Below, in pieces: positions 55,642-64,000 of a stretch of DNA of 64,000 bases. Location of the stretch: the NCBI RefSeq assembly GCF_014831675.1, contig NZ_VJXY01000026.1, forward strand, positions 1-64,000, given 5' to 3'. Position 1 is the first letter of the stretch. Each line of letters starts with the position of its first letter. The translations under genes and the position numbers were made by a program. The DNA comes from Komarekiella delphini-convector SJRDD-AB1 (GTDB taxonomy: Bacteria; Cyanobacteriota; Cyanobacteriia; Cyanobacteriales; Nostocaceae). The notes under the pieces are model-generated. The model saw nothing but the letters and a program-made list of their open reading frames with translations, ran no database searches and was not told where the DNA came from.

Positions 55642-55875
55642 AATTAATTTTAATCTTAACTGCCCAAGCTTCTTCAAATCTACTTCTACTTCCGATTCCC
55701 CTATTAAATAATTTTTGGATGTTTAATTTTTAATTTTTAATTAATTCTCCTGAAAACTTCTAATTGCCCAACTCATGGGATAATTAACAATCGCAGTATT
55801 TAAGGACTGGGAACTAAACTCTTCCCAATACCCGTTCTCCAACCCTCACACCTAAACATTTTGCCTTCATCGCCT

Positions 55876-57042
55876 ATGCCTCTGACTGACGCAATACCTG
55901 CTCTACTTGTCCTGGCAGATGGAACCACTTATCGCGGTTGGTCTTTCGGTGCTACGGGAACCGCGATTGGGGAAGTGGTGTTTAACACTGGCATGACTGG
56001 ATATCAAGAAGTTCTGACCGATCCTAGTTATCGCGGTCAGATTGTCATTTTTACTTATCCTGAATTGGGGAACACTGGCGTCAATGCCGAAGATGAGGAG
56101 TCAGATCGACCACAAGTGCGGGGTGCGATCGCTCGGAATATTTGTCACCGCCCAAGTAACTGGCGATCGACACAATCCTTACCTGACTACCTAAAACAGA
56201 ACCAAGTACCAGGCATTTATGGTATTGATACCCGTGCTCTCACCCGCAAAATTCGGATGTTCGGAGCCATGAATGGTGGTATTTCCACATCCATCCTTGA
56301 TGAGGCAGAATTGCTAGAGCAGGTACAGGCTGCTCCTAGTATGGCAGGATTAAATCTGGTTCGCGAAGTCACTACCCCAACAGTTTATGAATGGTCAGAT
56401 CCCACAATCCCCGCCTGGGAATTCAACTCGGAGGCTGCTGGCAATCTGGGAAAACCCTTTACTGTTGTTGCCCTTGACTTTGGCGTCAAACGTAATATCT
56501 TACGTCGCTTGGCAAGTTACGGTTGCCAGGTAATTGTGGTTCCCGCTGATACTCCACCAGAGGAAATTCTCAACTATAATCCAGATGGTATTTTTCTTTC
56601 TAATGGCCCTGGTGATCCCGCTACAGTAACCGAAGGTATTGAAACCACTAAGGCTTTGCTGCTGAGCCAAAAACCCATTTTTGGCATTTGTATGGGACAC
56701 CAAATTTTAGGTCATGCCCTAGGAGCAGAAACTTTTAAACTTAAATTTGGTCATCGTGGTTTAAATCAGCCTGCGGGTTTACAACAAAGGGTAGAAATTA
56801 CCAGCCAAAACCACAGTTTTGCTATTGATCCAGGCTCTCTACCCACAACAATTGCAGAAATCAGCCATCTAAACTTAAACGATCGCACCGTTGCCGGGGT
56901 ACGTCACAAATCTCTGCCTGTGTTCTCCGTACAATATCATCCAGAAGCCAGTCCTGGCCCTCACGATGCTGATTACTTGTTTGAGCAATTTGTCCAAGCA
57001 ATGCAAACAGCACGCGAAACTGCAATAGCCGAAGTGAGGTAA
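55876..57042 (+). CDS. carA: Carbamoyl-phosphate synthase small (glutaminase) subunit
   Basis: 388 aa from ATG 55876 (a TTG at 55861 extends the frame). It supplies ammonia from glutamine to CarB for arginine and pyrimidine synthesis. N-terminal domain: [22 protein letters not shown] and [10 protein letters not shown]. Class I amidotransferase domain: Cys in [15 protein letters not shown] and His in [13 protein letters not shown]. carB is not adjacent, which is usual in cyanobacteria. Confidence 0.95.
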   Translation: MPLTDAIPALLVLADGTTYRGWSFGATGTAIGEVVFNTGMTGYQEVLTDPSYRGQIVIFTYPELGNTGVNAEDEESDRPQVRGAIARNICHRPSNWRSTQSLPDYLKQNQVPGIYGIDTRALTRKIRMFGAMNGGISTSILDEAELLEQVQAAPSMAGLNLVREVTTPTVYEWSDPTIPAWEFNSEAAGNLGKPFTVVALDFGVKRNILRRLASYGCQVIVVPADTPPEEILNYNPDGIFLSNGPGDPATVTEGIETTKALLLSQKPIFGICMGHQILGHALGAETFKLKFGHRGLNQPAGLQQRVEITSQNHSFAIDPGSLPTTIAEISHLNLNDRTVAGVRHKSLPVFSVQYHPEASPGPHDADYLFEQFVQAMQTARETAIAEVR

Positions 57043-57047
57043 AAATG

Positions 57048-57175
57048 GAGATTAGAGGGACTGGGGACTGGGGACAAGGAGGACAAGGAAGAATTATTGA
57101 ACAGGTTTCTCCCTTGTCTCTTCTCGATGCCCGATCCCCAATCCCTGATCCCCAATCCCTTCCTACTCCAGCAGA
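57048..57175. repeat. G-rich direct repeats and an inverted copy
   Basis: GGGACTGGGGACTGGGGAC at 57058-57076 is echoed on the other strand by GATCCCCAATCCCTGATC and CCCAATCCCTTCC at 57132-57165, so the stretch can fold back. It fills most of the gap between carA and the STAS gene. Confidence 0.65.
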
Positions 57176-57241
57176 TTGTAGACAACTTGCACAAAAAACA
57201 TCTATACTTGAGCGTTCACTTTCACTCATGAGGAGGGAATT

Positions 57242-57610
57242 ATTGCTGAGCCACTGAATCTAACCGTGAGCCTGAGAGGCACTCGTGAAGTCCGGGATAA
57301 CTGTCAGCTATTCCGCCTCACAGGTTTGTTAGATGCCTTTTCTGAGCCAACATTTCGCAAGGTACTTGGCGGCAAGATTGACGAGGGCCCCAAGCACATT
57401 ATTTTGGATCTCTCACAAATCGACTTTGTTGATAGCTCTGGCTTGGGTGCTCTAGTACAACTAGCCAAGCAAGCTCAAAATGCTAACGGCACCTTCCAAA
57501 TTGTCACGAATGCCCGCGTAACTCAAACGGTCAAGCTTGTTCGCTTAGAGAAGTTTCTCTCCCTGCAACCAACAGTTGAAGCGGCTCTAGAAAACGTCAA
57601 GTCGTCTTAA
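57242..57610 (+). CDS. STAS-domain anti-sigma-factor antagonist, probable ATT start
   Basis: A SpoIIAA-like STAS protein of 114 aa from GTG 57266. It contains LTGLLDAFSEPTFRKVLGG, LDLSQIDFVDSSGLGALVQL (with the phosphorylatable Ser), and a C-terminal helix. The consensus ribosome-binding site AGGAGG (57231-57236) is too far from GTG 57266, but sits 5 bases before an in-frame ATT at 57242, which would give the N-terminus (M)AEPLNLTVSLRGTREV. I therefore place the start at 57242 tentatively. Such proteins are switched by serine kinases and bind anti-sigma factors; no partner is adjacent. Confidence 0.75.
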   Translation: MAEPLNLTVSLRGTREVRDNCQLFRLTGLLDAFSEPTFRKVLGGKIDEGPKHIILDLSQIDFVDSSGLGALVQLAKQAQNANGTFQIVTNARVTQTVKLVRLEKFLSLQPTVEAALENVKSS

Positions 57611-57634
57611 TTGCTTGATCCGAGAGTTGAATTC

Positions 57635-57670
57635 AGCTATCCGATGCTTAATCTGGATAGCTTAATTTTT
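57635..57670 (+). terminator. Intrinsic terminator of the STAS gene
   Basis: AGCTATCC (57635-57642) pairs with GGATAGCT (57655-57662) over a 12-base loop, followed by TAATTTTT. It lies 25 bases after the stop codon. Confidence 0.75.
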
Positions 57671-58097
57671 AAAACTTCTGGCGAGAAAACCTCTCTCCTT
57701 GTGGGAGAGGCAAGCCAGTTGAGCTATTATTTATTTTTAAAGCTGACCGAATAAAGGATATAGACAGCCAGTGCTTTGCGGTGTAGTTGGCTATGATATT
57801 GGATAGAAGTTAGAGAAAGCTTTAGTGGTTTAGCTAGTAGATTGATTTACAAACCGGGTTTACTCAATACTTCAGATCATTACTTACCAGGTAAAGATGG
57901 CAGTATAGTCACTTAGAAAAATAGCTTTAATGTTAGTGTCAAAATATTACCCTATCTTAGGCATATACCACAAGAACCAGGTTGAATTAAATTGATCACT
58001 ATCTACATCACGGTGATCTAGCAATGTCAACTCTTAATCACAAAGATAAAATTTAGTAAGTAATTTTGATAGTGTTGATTATGCTAGGTATACTAGC
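57671..58097. other. Intergenic region before the Mini-RNase III gene
   Basis: About 430 bases with no supported gene. A small hairpin of the type CTCTCTCC TTGT GGGAGAGG lies at 57691-57710, a common Nostoc repeat core. The rest is AT-rich. Confidence 0.4.
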
Positions 58098-58655
58098 ATG
58101 GCATACTTCATAAAGAATAAACACTATTTTGCGAAGAATGCCCCACAATGTCGCCCGTCAAGGAATGATTCACTTGTGAAGTCAAAGGAGGAATTATTAA
58201 ATGGACTAGATGCAGCTCCTAATCAGAATTCATCTTGGACTCAAGCACTCTTGGCAAACACAGTGCTATTACCTCAGCAAATTCCCCTCTCACAACTGCA
58301 ACAAATTTCTCCAGCAGCTCTTGCGTATTTGGGGGATGCAATTTATGAACTATATGTTAGGATGTTTTATTTGCTGCCACTGCAACGACCAGAGACTTAC
58401 CATCGTCTGGTAGTGGCACAGGTAAGAGCAGAAACACAAGCGCTACATTTGCGATCGCTAACTCCTCATCTGAGGGAAACAGAATTAGAAATTGTCCGAC
58501 GGGGTCGAAACGCCGCCACAGGACGCCCGAAGAGAGTTGATCCCGGAATTTATCAACAGGCAACAAGTTTAGAAACATTAATTGGCTATCTGTATCTCAC
58601 CGATTACCAACGCTTAACCGAACTGTTACAAATACTCAATCTAGAGCAACAGTGA
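58098..58655 (+). CDS. mrnC: Mini-ribonuclease III
   Basis: 185 aa. The RNase III catalytic core without a double-stranded-RNA-binding domain: PAALAYLGDAIYELYVRMFYL holds the signature acidic residues, followed by RAETQALHLRSLTPHL, VRRGRNAATGRPKRVDPGIY, and ETLIGYLYLTDYQRLTELL. In Bacillus Mini-III matures 23S rRNA ends. The first 60 residues (from ATG 58098) are poorly structured; the conserved part begins near IPLSQLQQIS. It is followed by the rRNA methyltransferase gene rlmB on the same strand, consistent with an rRNA-processing theme. Confidence 0.9.
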   Translation: MAYFIKNKHYFAKNAPQCRPSRNDSLVKSKEELLNGLDAAPNQNSSWTQALLANTVLLPQQIPLSQLQQISPAALAYLGDAIYELYVRMFYLLPLQRPETYHRLVVAQVRAETQALHLRSLTPHLRETELEIVRRGRNAATGRPKRVDPGIYQQATSLETLIGYLYLTDYQRLTELLQILNLEQQ

Positions 58656-58741
58656 GAACTCATAAAGAGCGATCGCTAAATTCAGTAGAGTAATTCAATA
58701 AATTTAGGTAATCGAGATATAAGCTACACCCAAAACTCATT

Positions 58742-59719
58742 ATGGCGAGTAAACCAAGAAAAATGAAGACTTCAGGCGAATCTAATCGTGGGCAACCCCT
58801 AAAAATTCAGGGCAAGCGTGTTGTTGCCAATCCTATTCGCAATCCGAGAAATGGAGATGGGAATCCCATTTCTAGCAATTCACGCTCACATCGCAACTTT
58901 TCGCATCCATCCCCATCCACGAAATCACCAGAAGATAGCGATCTCATCTACGGTCGCCATCCAGTATTGAGTGCGTTGCAAAATCAGCGCGGTCTTAACC
59001 GCATCTGGATTACCACCCGTCTGCGTTACGATCCCAGCTTTCACCATTTGCTTCTCCAAGCCAAGGAAAATGGCACAGTCATTGATGAAGTAGAACCTAA
59101 GCGCTTAGACCAAATCACCAACGGGGCTAATCACCAAGGTGTGGCAGCGCAAACTGCTCCCTACGACTATGTTGAATTGCCGGATCTGATTGAACGGGCA
59201 AAATCTTTAACTGATCCTGTAATTGTAGTGGCTGACGGGATCACAGACCCGCATAACTTGGGGGCAATTATTCGTACTGCCGAAGCAATAGGCGCTCAAG
59301 GACTGGTGATCCCCCAACGAAGGGCATCTGGGATCACATCAACAGTTGTAAAAGTAGCAGCAGGTGCTTTAGAAAACTTTTCTGTCGCTAGAGTTATTAA
59401 CCTTAGCCGCGCTTTGGAAGAATTAAAAGAAGCTGGCTTTTGGATTTACGGCACGGCTGCAAGCGGAAGCGAACCCCTGCATACAGTTAATTTCAGTGGC
59501 CCGATAGTTTTGGTAATTGGCTCTGAAGGCGAAGGTCTAAGTATGTTAACCCAGCGTTGCTGCGATGTTTTAGTATCGATTCCCTTACAGGGCAAGACTC
59601 CCAGTCTTAATGCTTCAGTAGCAGCGGGTATGGCACTTTATGAGATTTATCGCCAAAGGTCGTTAAATACGCTGTACCTAAATAAATTACAAAAAATCTC
59701 TTTGAAAAAAGAAGCGTAA
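58742..59719 (+). CDS. rlmB: 23S rRNA 2'-O-methyltransferase RlmB-type (SpoU/TrmH family)
   Basis: 325 aa. The N-terminal 75 residues are basic and unstructured. A substrate-binding domain begins at [14 protein letters not shown]. The SPOUT catalytic domain has [21 protein letters not shown] (motif 1), [14 protein letters not shown] (motif 2), and [20 protein letters not shown] (motif 3), with the trefoil knot expected. RlmB methylates G2251 in 23S rRNA in E. coli. It lies 86 bases after the Mini-RNase III gene. Confidence 0.9.
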   Translation: MASKPRKMKTSGESNRGQPLKIQGKRVVANPIRNPRNGDGNPISSNSRSHRNFSHPSPSTKSPEDSDLIYGRHPVLSALQNQRGLNRIWITTRLRYDPSFHHLLLQAKENGTVIDEVEPKRLDQITNGANHQGVAAQTAPYDYVELPDLIERAKSLTDPVIVVADGITDPHNLGAIIRTAEAIGAQGLVIPQRRASGITSTVVKVAAGALENFSVARVINLSRALEELKEAGFWIYGTAASGSEPLHTVNFSGPIVLVIGSEGEGLSMLTQRCCDVLVSIPLQGKTPSLNASVAAGMALYEIYRQRSLNTLYLNKLQKISLKKEA

Positions 59720-59798
59720 AAGAGTATAAAGAAATGTAAAAGAAAAAAGTCGCATATCGTTCAACACCCTGTACGACCTTTATAAATAGGTGAAAACC

Positions 59799-60101
59799 AT
59801 GAAAAAAATTTGGCATAACCTCAAGGAAAGCTTAATTAACGCATTCGATAAACTCGGCTTAGCTTGGTGGGTAGAGATAGTGACACACAACCCCCGTTGT
59901 ACTTACTACTTTGGGCCATTTCTCAATTCTGCGGATGCAACATTTGCAAGCAAAGGCTATGTAGAAGATTTAGAAGTCGAAGGAGCACAAGGAATTGTTG
60001 TAAATGTCAAACGCTGCAAACCTGATAATTTAACGATTGCTGAAGACTTGGGGGAAAGATTTGACCGCAAAGTACAGCCTGCCTTTGGCGGTCAAATTTA
60101 A
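59799..60101 (+). CDS. DUF1816 protein
   Basis: 100 aa from ATG 59799 (a GTG at 59790 gives three more residues). The cyanobacterial DUF1816 pattern is present: GLAWWVEIVTHNPRCTYYFG, FLNSADATFASKGYVEDLE, and GIVVNVKRCKPDNLTI. There is no membrane segment. The function is not known to me; DUF1816 sequences resemble short phycobilisome-linker-like pieces in some annotations, which I cannot confirm. It follows rlmB by 79 bases. Confidence 0.8.
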   Translation: MKKIWHNLKESLINAFDKLGLAWWVEIVTHNPRCTYYFGPFLNSADATFASKGYVEDLEVEGAQGIVVNVKRCKPDNLTIAEDLGERFDRKVQPAFGGQI

Positions 60102-60117
60102 GTTAGGCAAAAGTCAA

Positions 60118-60175
60118 TATAATTCGTAATTCGTAATTTGTAATTTGTAATTTCGAGTTCTAATTACGAATTATC
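60118..60175. repeat. AATTCGT/AATTTGT heptamer repeat
   Basis: AATTCGTAATTCGTAATTTG and further TAATTTG units run into GTTCTAATTACGAATTA, which is an inverted copy. It is an STRR-type array between convergent genes that can fold into a hairpin. Confidence 0.75.
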
Positions 60176-60207
60176 TGGTTAATAGTCAGAAATTCTTGCA
60201 CTTTGGG

Positions 60208-61065
60208 CTACTGATTACTAATTACCTGTGGATGTTCTTCCAGCCAAAGGTCAATATCTCTAAGTACCTGCTGGGGAACTTCCCACGGGAAAAGATGGGC
60301 AGTATTGGGGTAGAACTGCCACTGACAATTTTTGATGTGTTGAGCAGTTTCTAGGCTGGAATCAACTGTGATGTGGCGGTCTTGGACACCAGCAAGCACC
60401 AGACTAGGGCACTCAATTTGTTCTAGATCTAAAAGTCGATTATACCCAGATTGAATTGCGCTGTAGAGGGCGCGAGTGGCAGCAGGTGAAGTTTGCAAAT
60501 AGGCTGGTACTGCTTCTTGGGCAATGTAATTATAAGCAGTAGATGTATGTTGTTGGATTAAGTAGCGAAAAAGCGATCGCTTGCCAAAAGTTTCAATATT
60601 CCACTGCCAACTTGGTTTTATATAATTCAATAGCGCAGCAACACCAGTATACAAATTATCTTGCCAAGTAATGGGGGGATGACTGCCACGCGGTTTTGCT
60701 GCTGTTGCCACCAAAATCAGTCCACTAACGCGTTGTGGCAGATGTAATGCCAGTTCCATTCCTAAAATCCCCCCAAGTGACCATCCCAATACTAGACACT
60801 TTTCAATCTCAAAGCGGTCTAGCAACGCCTCTAAGTCGGTTAAATGGTCTTGCATGTTAAAACTGCCGTCGAAGCGGCTTTTGCCATATCCACGTAAATC
60901 AGGGGCAAAAGTTCGACAGCGTTTTGATAAATGCTCAGTGAAGACAGAAAGACTACGACCAGAACCAGGATGACCGTGTAAGCCCAGAATGGGGAACCCT
61001 TGACCTTGGACGTAGACATTGAGATGTGCAGCACCAGTAGTGGTATAACTATGGCGATCGCCCAT
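60208..61065 (-). CDS. Alpha/beta hydrolase
   Basis: 285 aa. The nucleophile elbow is GWSLGG with S96; the oxyanion region is LGLHGHPGSGRSL; the acid is in GVQDRHITVDSS; the His is in YPNTAHLFPWEVP. The order and length fit the single-domain alpha/beta hydrolases related to haloperoxidases and C-C hydrolases. The substrate is unknown. No signal peptide, so probably cytoplasmic. It stands alone, convergent to the DUF1816 gene. Confidence 0.88.
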   Translation of the reverse strand: MGDRHSYTTTGAAHLNVYVQGQGFPILGLHGHPGSGRSLSVFTEHLSKRCRTFAPDLRGYGKSRFDGSFNMQDHLTDLEALLDRFEIEKCLVLGWSLGGILGMELALHLPQRVSGLILVATAAKPRGSHPPITWQDNLYTGVAALLNYIKPSWQWNIETFGKRSLFRYLIQQHTSTAYNYIAQEAVPAYLQTSPAATRALYSAIQSGYNRLLDLEQIECPSLVLAGVQDRHITVDSSLETAQHIKNCQWQFYPNTAHLFPWEVPQQVLRDIDLWLEEHPQVISNQ

Positions 61066-61141
61066 TACTCCCAGTTCTCCTGTATATTATTCTTCTAATT
61101 GTGTCACAGAGCTAGCGGCGAACGATTCTAGCAATACTTTC

Positions 61142-61774
61142 CTACTTCTCTGTATAACCTCCAGCATAAGTAATCACGCACATTTGCCTATATGTCGCAT
61201 GAATGCCAAAAGCAACTCCTGTGACTTGAAAAGCTGCGTTAAAAATATTGTGGCGATGACCCCGTGACGGCACTCCATCATCAATAATTAACTGCATAAT
61301 GATATCTTCGGCTGTATGAGAACCATAGCTAATATTTTCAGCTGCCGTAATTTGCCAATTCCCATAGCGGCTGATGCGAGTAAAAGGATCGCTGCGATCG
61401 CTACCAGAGTGACCCGTTGCACCATTTTCTCCTTGGTCTTTGACGTGATCCCTAGCACCTAAAGACATACCTGGCGATATACTTAATGCTCTTACAGGAT
61501 GGGCAGAATTGAGAAAAGCGATCGCCTCATCAACTGCTTTTACACCTTCCTGAGTTTGCAAATAAACACTATCGGAAATTTTGACTTGCTTACCTTGAAA
61601 GCGCTGTTTCCATTTCTCTAGAATCGGCAAGTATGTCTTAGGATTTGTCCGTACCTTGTTCATTTCCGTTATCACTTCTTGTTCCAGCGGCGAGAGACCA
61701 TGCTCCCGTGGTAACTCAGGAACATCTTTTTGAGGAATTTCCCCTAAAACTTTCCAAAATTGCATCCGATTCAT
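61142..61774 (-). CDS. CAP-domain protein without signal peptide
   Basis: 210 aa. CAP domain with [33 protein letters not shown], and a C-terminal [20 protein letters not shown] and [11 protein letters not shown]. These are variants of the CAP motifs, with His in GHSGS and GHRHN as the probable metal pair. The first 25 residues ([18 protein letters not shown]) are not a signal peptide, unlike its neighbour at 62099, to which the domain is closely similar. The two are probably a tandem duplication, after which this copy lost its export signal or acquired a new start. Confidence 0.85.
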   Translation of the reverse strand: MNRMQFWKVLGEIPQKDVPELPREHGLSPLEQEVITEMNKVRTNPKTYLPILEKWKQRFQGKQVKISDSVYLQTQEGVKAVDEAIAFLNSAHPVRALSISPGMSLGARDHVKDQGENGATGHSGSDRSDPFTRISRYGNWQITAAENISYGSHTAEDIIMQLIIDDGVPSRGHRHNIFNAAFQVTGVAFGIHATYRQMCVITYAGGYTEK

Positions 61775-62098
61775 AAATAACCTTACAACTTAGAAGCGAC
61801 GAAATATATATTTAGCTTCACTGAATGAAAATAAGATTTCGGAGTGACTGGGGATTGAAGGAGTAGAAAAGTGGGGGAGTGGGAGCAGAAGAATTTTAGA
61901 TTTTAGATTTTGCGGAAAGTTGTAAGGAGGGTTTCCCTCCGTAGCAAACTTTTCAAGACAGATTTTGGATTGAACAATCTAAAATCCAAAATCGCAAATC
62001 CAAAATTGAATATGCAGGGGAAGCAGGGGAAGCATGGAAATAAATAACCTCCTGTTTGCTGACTCCTGTCTCCTATCTCCTTCTTATCCCCCCTCAAC
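61775..62098. other. Repeat-rich gap between the two CAP genes
   Basis: About 324 bases with several repeat types: TTTTAGATTTTAGATTTT at 61895-61912 facing AATCTAAAATCCAAAATC at 61975-61992; GCAGGGGAAGCAGGGGAAGC at 62014; and TGACTCCTGTCTCCTATCTC at 62059. The purine-rich GAAGTGGGGGAGTGGG-like run at 61870-61885 belongs with these. No gene. Confidence 0.6.
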
Positions 62099-62815
62099 CT
62101 ATTTGTCTTTATAGCCACCAGCGTAGTTAATTACACATATTGTTTTGTATGATTTGTGAGTCCCATAAGCAACGCCAGTCACTTTAAAAGCGCCATTAAA
62201 GATGTTTGTTCTATGACCGCGATCGCGCACACCATCATCAATAATTAATTGCATAACGATATCTTGGGCAGTGTTTGGCCCATAGCTGATATTTTCGCCT
62301 GCGGTTTTTTGCCATGTACCATAGCGATTGATCCGAGTGAAGGGATTGCTACCATCGCTACCATCATGACCTGTAACACCTTTTGGCCCTTGGTCTTTGA
62401 CGTGATCTCTAGCGCCTAGAGACATACCCTTGGATGCACTCAACGCACCCACAGGACGAGCTGACTTGAGAAATGCGATCGCCTCATCGACTGCTTTTAC
62501 ACCTTCTTGAGTTATCAAATAGGTATTATTGGAAATTTTGACTCTGTTATCTTGGAAGCGCTTTCTATAGTTTTCAATAATCGGAACATACGCCTTGGGA
62601 TTTGTCCGAACTTTGTTCATTTCATTTATCACCTGTTGTTCCAAAGGCGAAAGGTAACTTGCTTTTGTCAACAAAGTTGGACTCGCTTGCTGGACTATAG
62701 GCGGGGTAGATTTTGCCACAGAAGGGCTAGATTGAAACAGTTTATCTGAGCAGCCGACTATCAGGGTTACTGGCAAAAGTACCCAAAATCTAATATGACG
62801 CATTAATAAACTCAC
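62099..62815 (-). CDS. Secreted CAP-domain lipoprotein
   Basis: 238 aa. The lipoprotein signal ends at LIVGC (Cys 22), followed by a Ser/Pro-rich linker to about residue 55. The CAP domain matches its neighbour at 61142: [63 protein letters not shown]. Probably on the outer face of a membrane. The start at 62815 lies beside AAATTGTGAGTTTATTA on the coding strand; no strong ribosome-binding site is seen. Confidence 0.87.
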   Translation of the reverse strand: MSLLMRHIRFWVLLPVTLIVGCSDKLFQSSPSVAKSTPPIVQQASPTLLTKASYLSPLEQQVINEMNKVRTNPKAYVPIIENYRKRFQDNRVKISNNTYLITQEGVKAVDEAIAFLKSARPVGALSASKGMSLGARDHVKDQGPKGVTGHDGSDGSNPFTRINRYGTWQKTAGENISYGPNTAQDIVMQLIIDDGVRDRGHRTNIFNGAFKVTGVAYGTHKSYKTICVINYAGGYKDK

Positions 62816-63253
62816 AATTTTTTCTAAGGTTTAATTTAGTGAATTAGATGCACCACAGAGTTTAAGGAATAGAATTTTAAGCGCACTGAGAAATCTCAGC
62901 AGCGGCTTTTTCAGTTCGGACTTCGAGTGCTGATGAGAATTTTGGTAGGTTCGTCAAGGAAAGCGCTCAGAGTATAGATAACTCCGTGATCCTCTTTATT
63001 CCCGGAGTGTTTCAAAAATGTCACTTAATGCATGTTGTAACATTAGTAACACTATAACGTAAATAGCAATTTTTACTCAAGTGAACTAAGTACAGCCTTG
63101 CATAGCATAAAAATGCAGGGGAAAGTCTGTAGAACCTTTTATCAAAAGTCGGCGAGAAACTCTGTCGCCGCATTAGATACAGAGGTATAGCCACCCGGCT
63201 ACTTTGAGTATTGAGCATCTGGTGACTTTTACCGATGCCCATGTCCTATGCCC

Positions 63254-63290
63254 AAAAACTCCATCCCCTTGTAAATGGAGTTTTTGTAGG
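63254..63290 (+). terminator. Hairpin with T run
   Basis: AAAAACTCCAT (63254-63264) pairs with ATGGAGTTTTT (63275-63285), 11 bp around a 10-base loop, then GTAGGGTTTTT. It has the form of an intrinsic terminator but there is no recognised gene just upstream. Confidence 0.5.
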
Positions 63291-63419
63291 GTTTTTAGCC
63301 ATTTAATAGCATGAGGAAGTTGTAAACTTATTTAAGTAATTACATTAACCCGATCTTAACAAATTTTAAATTAGACAGAGTTAGCTGACTCAATTACAAA
63401 ATTTATGAATAAATTCAAC

Positions 63420-63556
63420 CTCATCCCACCCCTAAAAGGGGATGAGATAACACGAAAGACAGTTGACAGTTAACTGTTAACCGTTAACTGTCAACGGCCT
63501 AAAAAAGCGTCTTTCATCACCTACCGAGAAGGAATGGGTTTTCCCGACGCCTTTTT
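63420..63556. ncRNA. Possible structured non-coding element (three hairpins)
   Basis: CTCATCCC/GGGATGAG at 63420-63446; GTTGACAGTTAAC/GTTAACTGTCAAC at 63462-63495 (13 bp perfect); and an A-run/T-run bounded element 63501-63556 whose ends GCGTC and GACGC pair. On the minus strand the last one contains an inner GGGAAAACCC hairpin and ends in six T. It could be a small RNA or a repeat; coding potential is absent. Confidence 0.3.
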
Positions 63557-64000
63557 ATAAAAATTAAAGAAATAAGCTTAAAAAATGCACAATTTTCACT
63601 AAAAAACTTTACTACTTTTTAAGTGATAAAAGCATCAGTATTAATAGATTCAAGAAAAATATTAGAGATTTTGCCTGCTAATTAAGCTAATTTTTGGTAG
63701 GCGATCGCTGATTTAGATTTAATTGATCACCTATTTAAGAACATGAGGAGTAAGGAAAATTTCTCCTCTTTACTCCTCATCAGCTACTCCTTACACTTGC
63801 TTTAAGTAGAACAGTTTACTAATGCAATAATCCTCTAACTAAAGACGCACATTATTGTTAAATAATTGAGTCTATCTCTAGACATAAGTACAGAGATACA
63901 AAAGTTTCACAGTATACATATCTTTGATTATTGCTAGTTGTTGGTCAAAATTAATTAGATATCTTAGAAAAGCTCCGTTTATAAGAGATTAGGCAAGGGA

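Larger units (their letters stand above)
62816..64000. other. Long non-coding region with a series of hairpins
   Basis: About 1.2 kb to the end of the window without a supported gene. It holds a hairpin at 63254-63285, a cluster of three structures at 63420-63556, and an inverted repeat at 63742-63780 (ATGAGGAGTAA facing TTACTCCTCAT). It may belong to the leader of a gene beyond the window. Confidence 0.5.

Noticed and set aside
57045-57257. Open frame after carA
   Set aside because: It is built of GGGGACTGGGGA-type repeats and ends before the STAS gene; it has no protein-like composition.
63501-63556. A named riboswitch or Yfr-type small RNA
   Set aside because: The structure is suggestive, but I could not match it to a known consensus, so it is only listed as a possible structured element.

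Overview
The window looks like chromosomal DNA of a filamentous, Nostoc-type cyanobacterium. The grounds are frequent HIP1 octamers (GCGATCGC, for example at 182, 7082 and 14236), a high-light-inducible chlorophyll-binding protein, System II cytochrome c maturation genes, bilin-binding GAF histidine kinases, very large PAS/GAF kinases, a combined Ser/Thr-His multi-kinase, and the intergenic heptamer and palindrome repeats common in these genomes. The species is not identified. No rRNA, tRNA or CRISPR array was recognised.

Layout. 1-9 kb: the edge of a probable IS630-type transposase, a DUF938 methyltransferase, an OmpR-type response regulator, an HTH-NACHT STAND ATPase (a possible immune sensor), a cysteine-less rhodanese with LEA-like repeats, RNase D, and two secreted CAP-domain proteins. 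9-20 kb: trpB followed on the same strand by a SAM methyltransferase and a small coiled-coil protein; SUI1; a Pmp3-type membrane peptide; a PNPOx-like flavoprotein; an Hli protein; a RibD-like reductase; a Uma2 protein; and the 1219-aa pyruvate:ferredoxin oxidoreductase NifJ, which carries a repeat-derived insertion. 20-33 kb: a membrane protein, the ccdA-ccs1 pair, a short CheB-CheR fusion, small secreted and membrane proteins, a NADAR protein, a three-GAF histidine kinase with two Cys-His bilin motifs, and a TIR/deoxyribosyltransferase-like protein.

33-51 kb is the most unusual part. A 1325-aa PAS/GAF histidine kinase is divergent from four co-directional genes: a dynamin-like GTPase (850 aa), a giant Hsp70/actin-like ATPase resembling SrfB (1002 aa), an unrecognised 374-aa protein, and an 1800-aa Ser/Thr kinase-ATPase-GAF-histidine kinase. 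I propose the GTPase, ATPase and 374-aa protein as a functional module under two-component control. This rests on gene order and motifs, not on known function.

50.7-53.5 kb is a small defence-type island: an mrr restriction gene broken by one in-frame stop, a VapBC-like toxin-antitoxin pair, and a Dam-family adenine methylase. 53.5-64 kb returns to housekeeping genes (trpD, carA, Mini-RNase III, RlmB), with an aspartyl protease lipoprotein, a STAS protein, an alpha/beta hydrolase and two more CAP proteins. It ends in about 1.2 kb of hairpin-rich non-coding DNA.

Short repeats are a theme of the window. They lie in most gaps and have also entered reading frames (nifJ, trpD, the NACHT gene, and the 3' end of cheB-cheR). 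A nested MITE-like element lies at 33120-33415.
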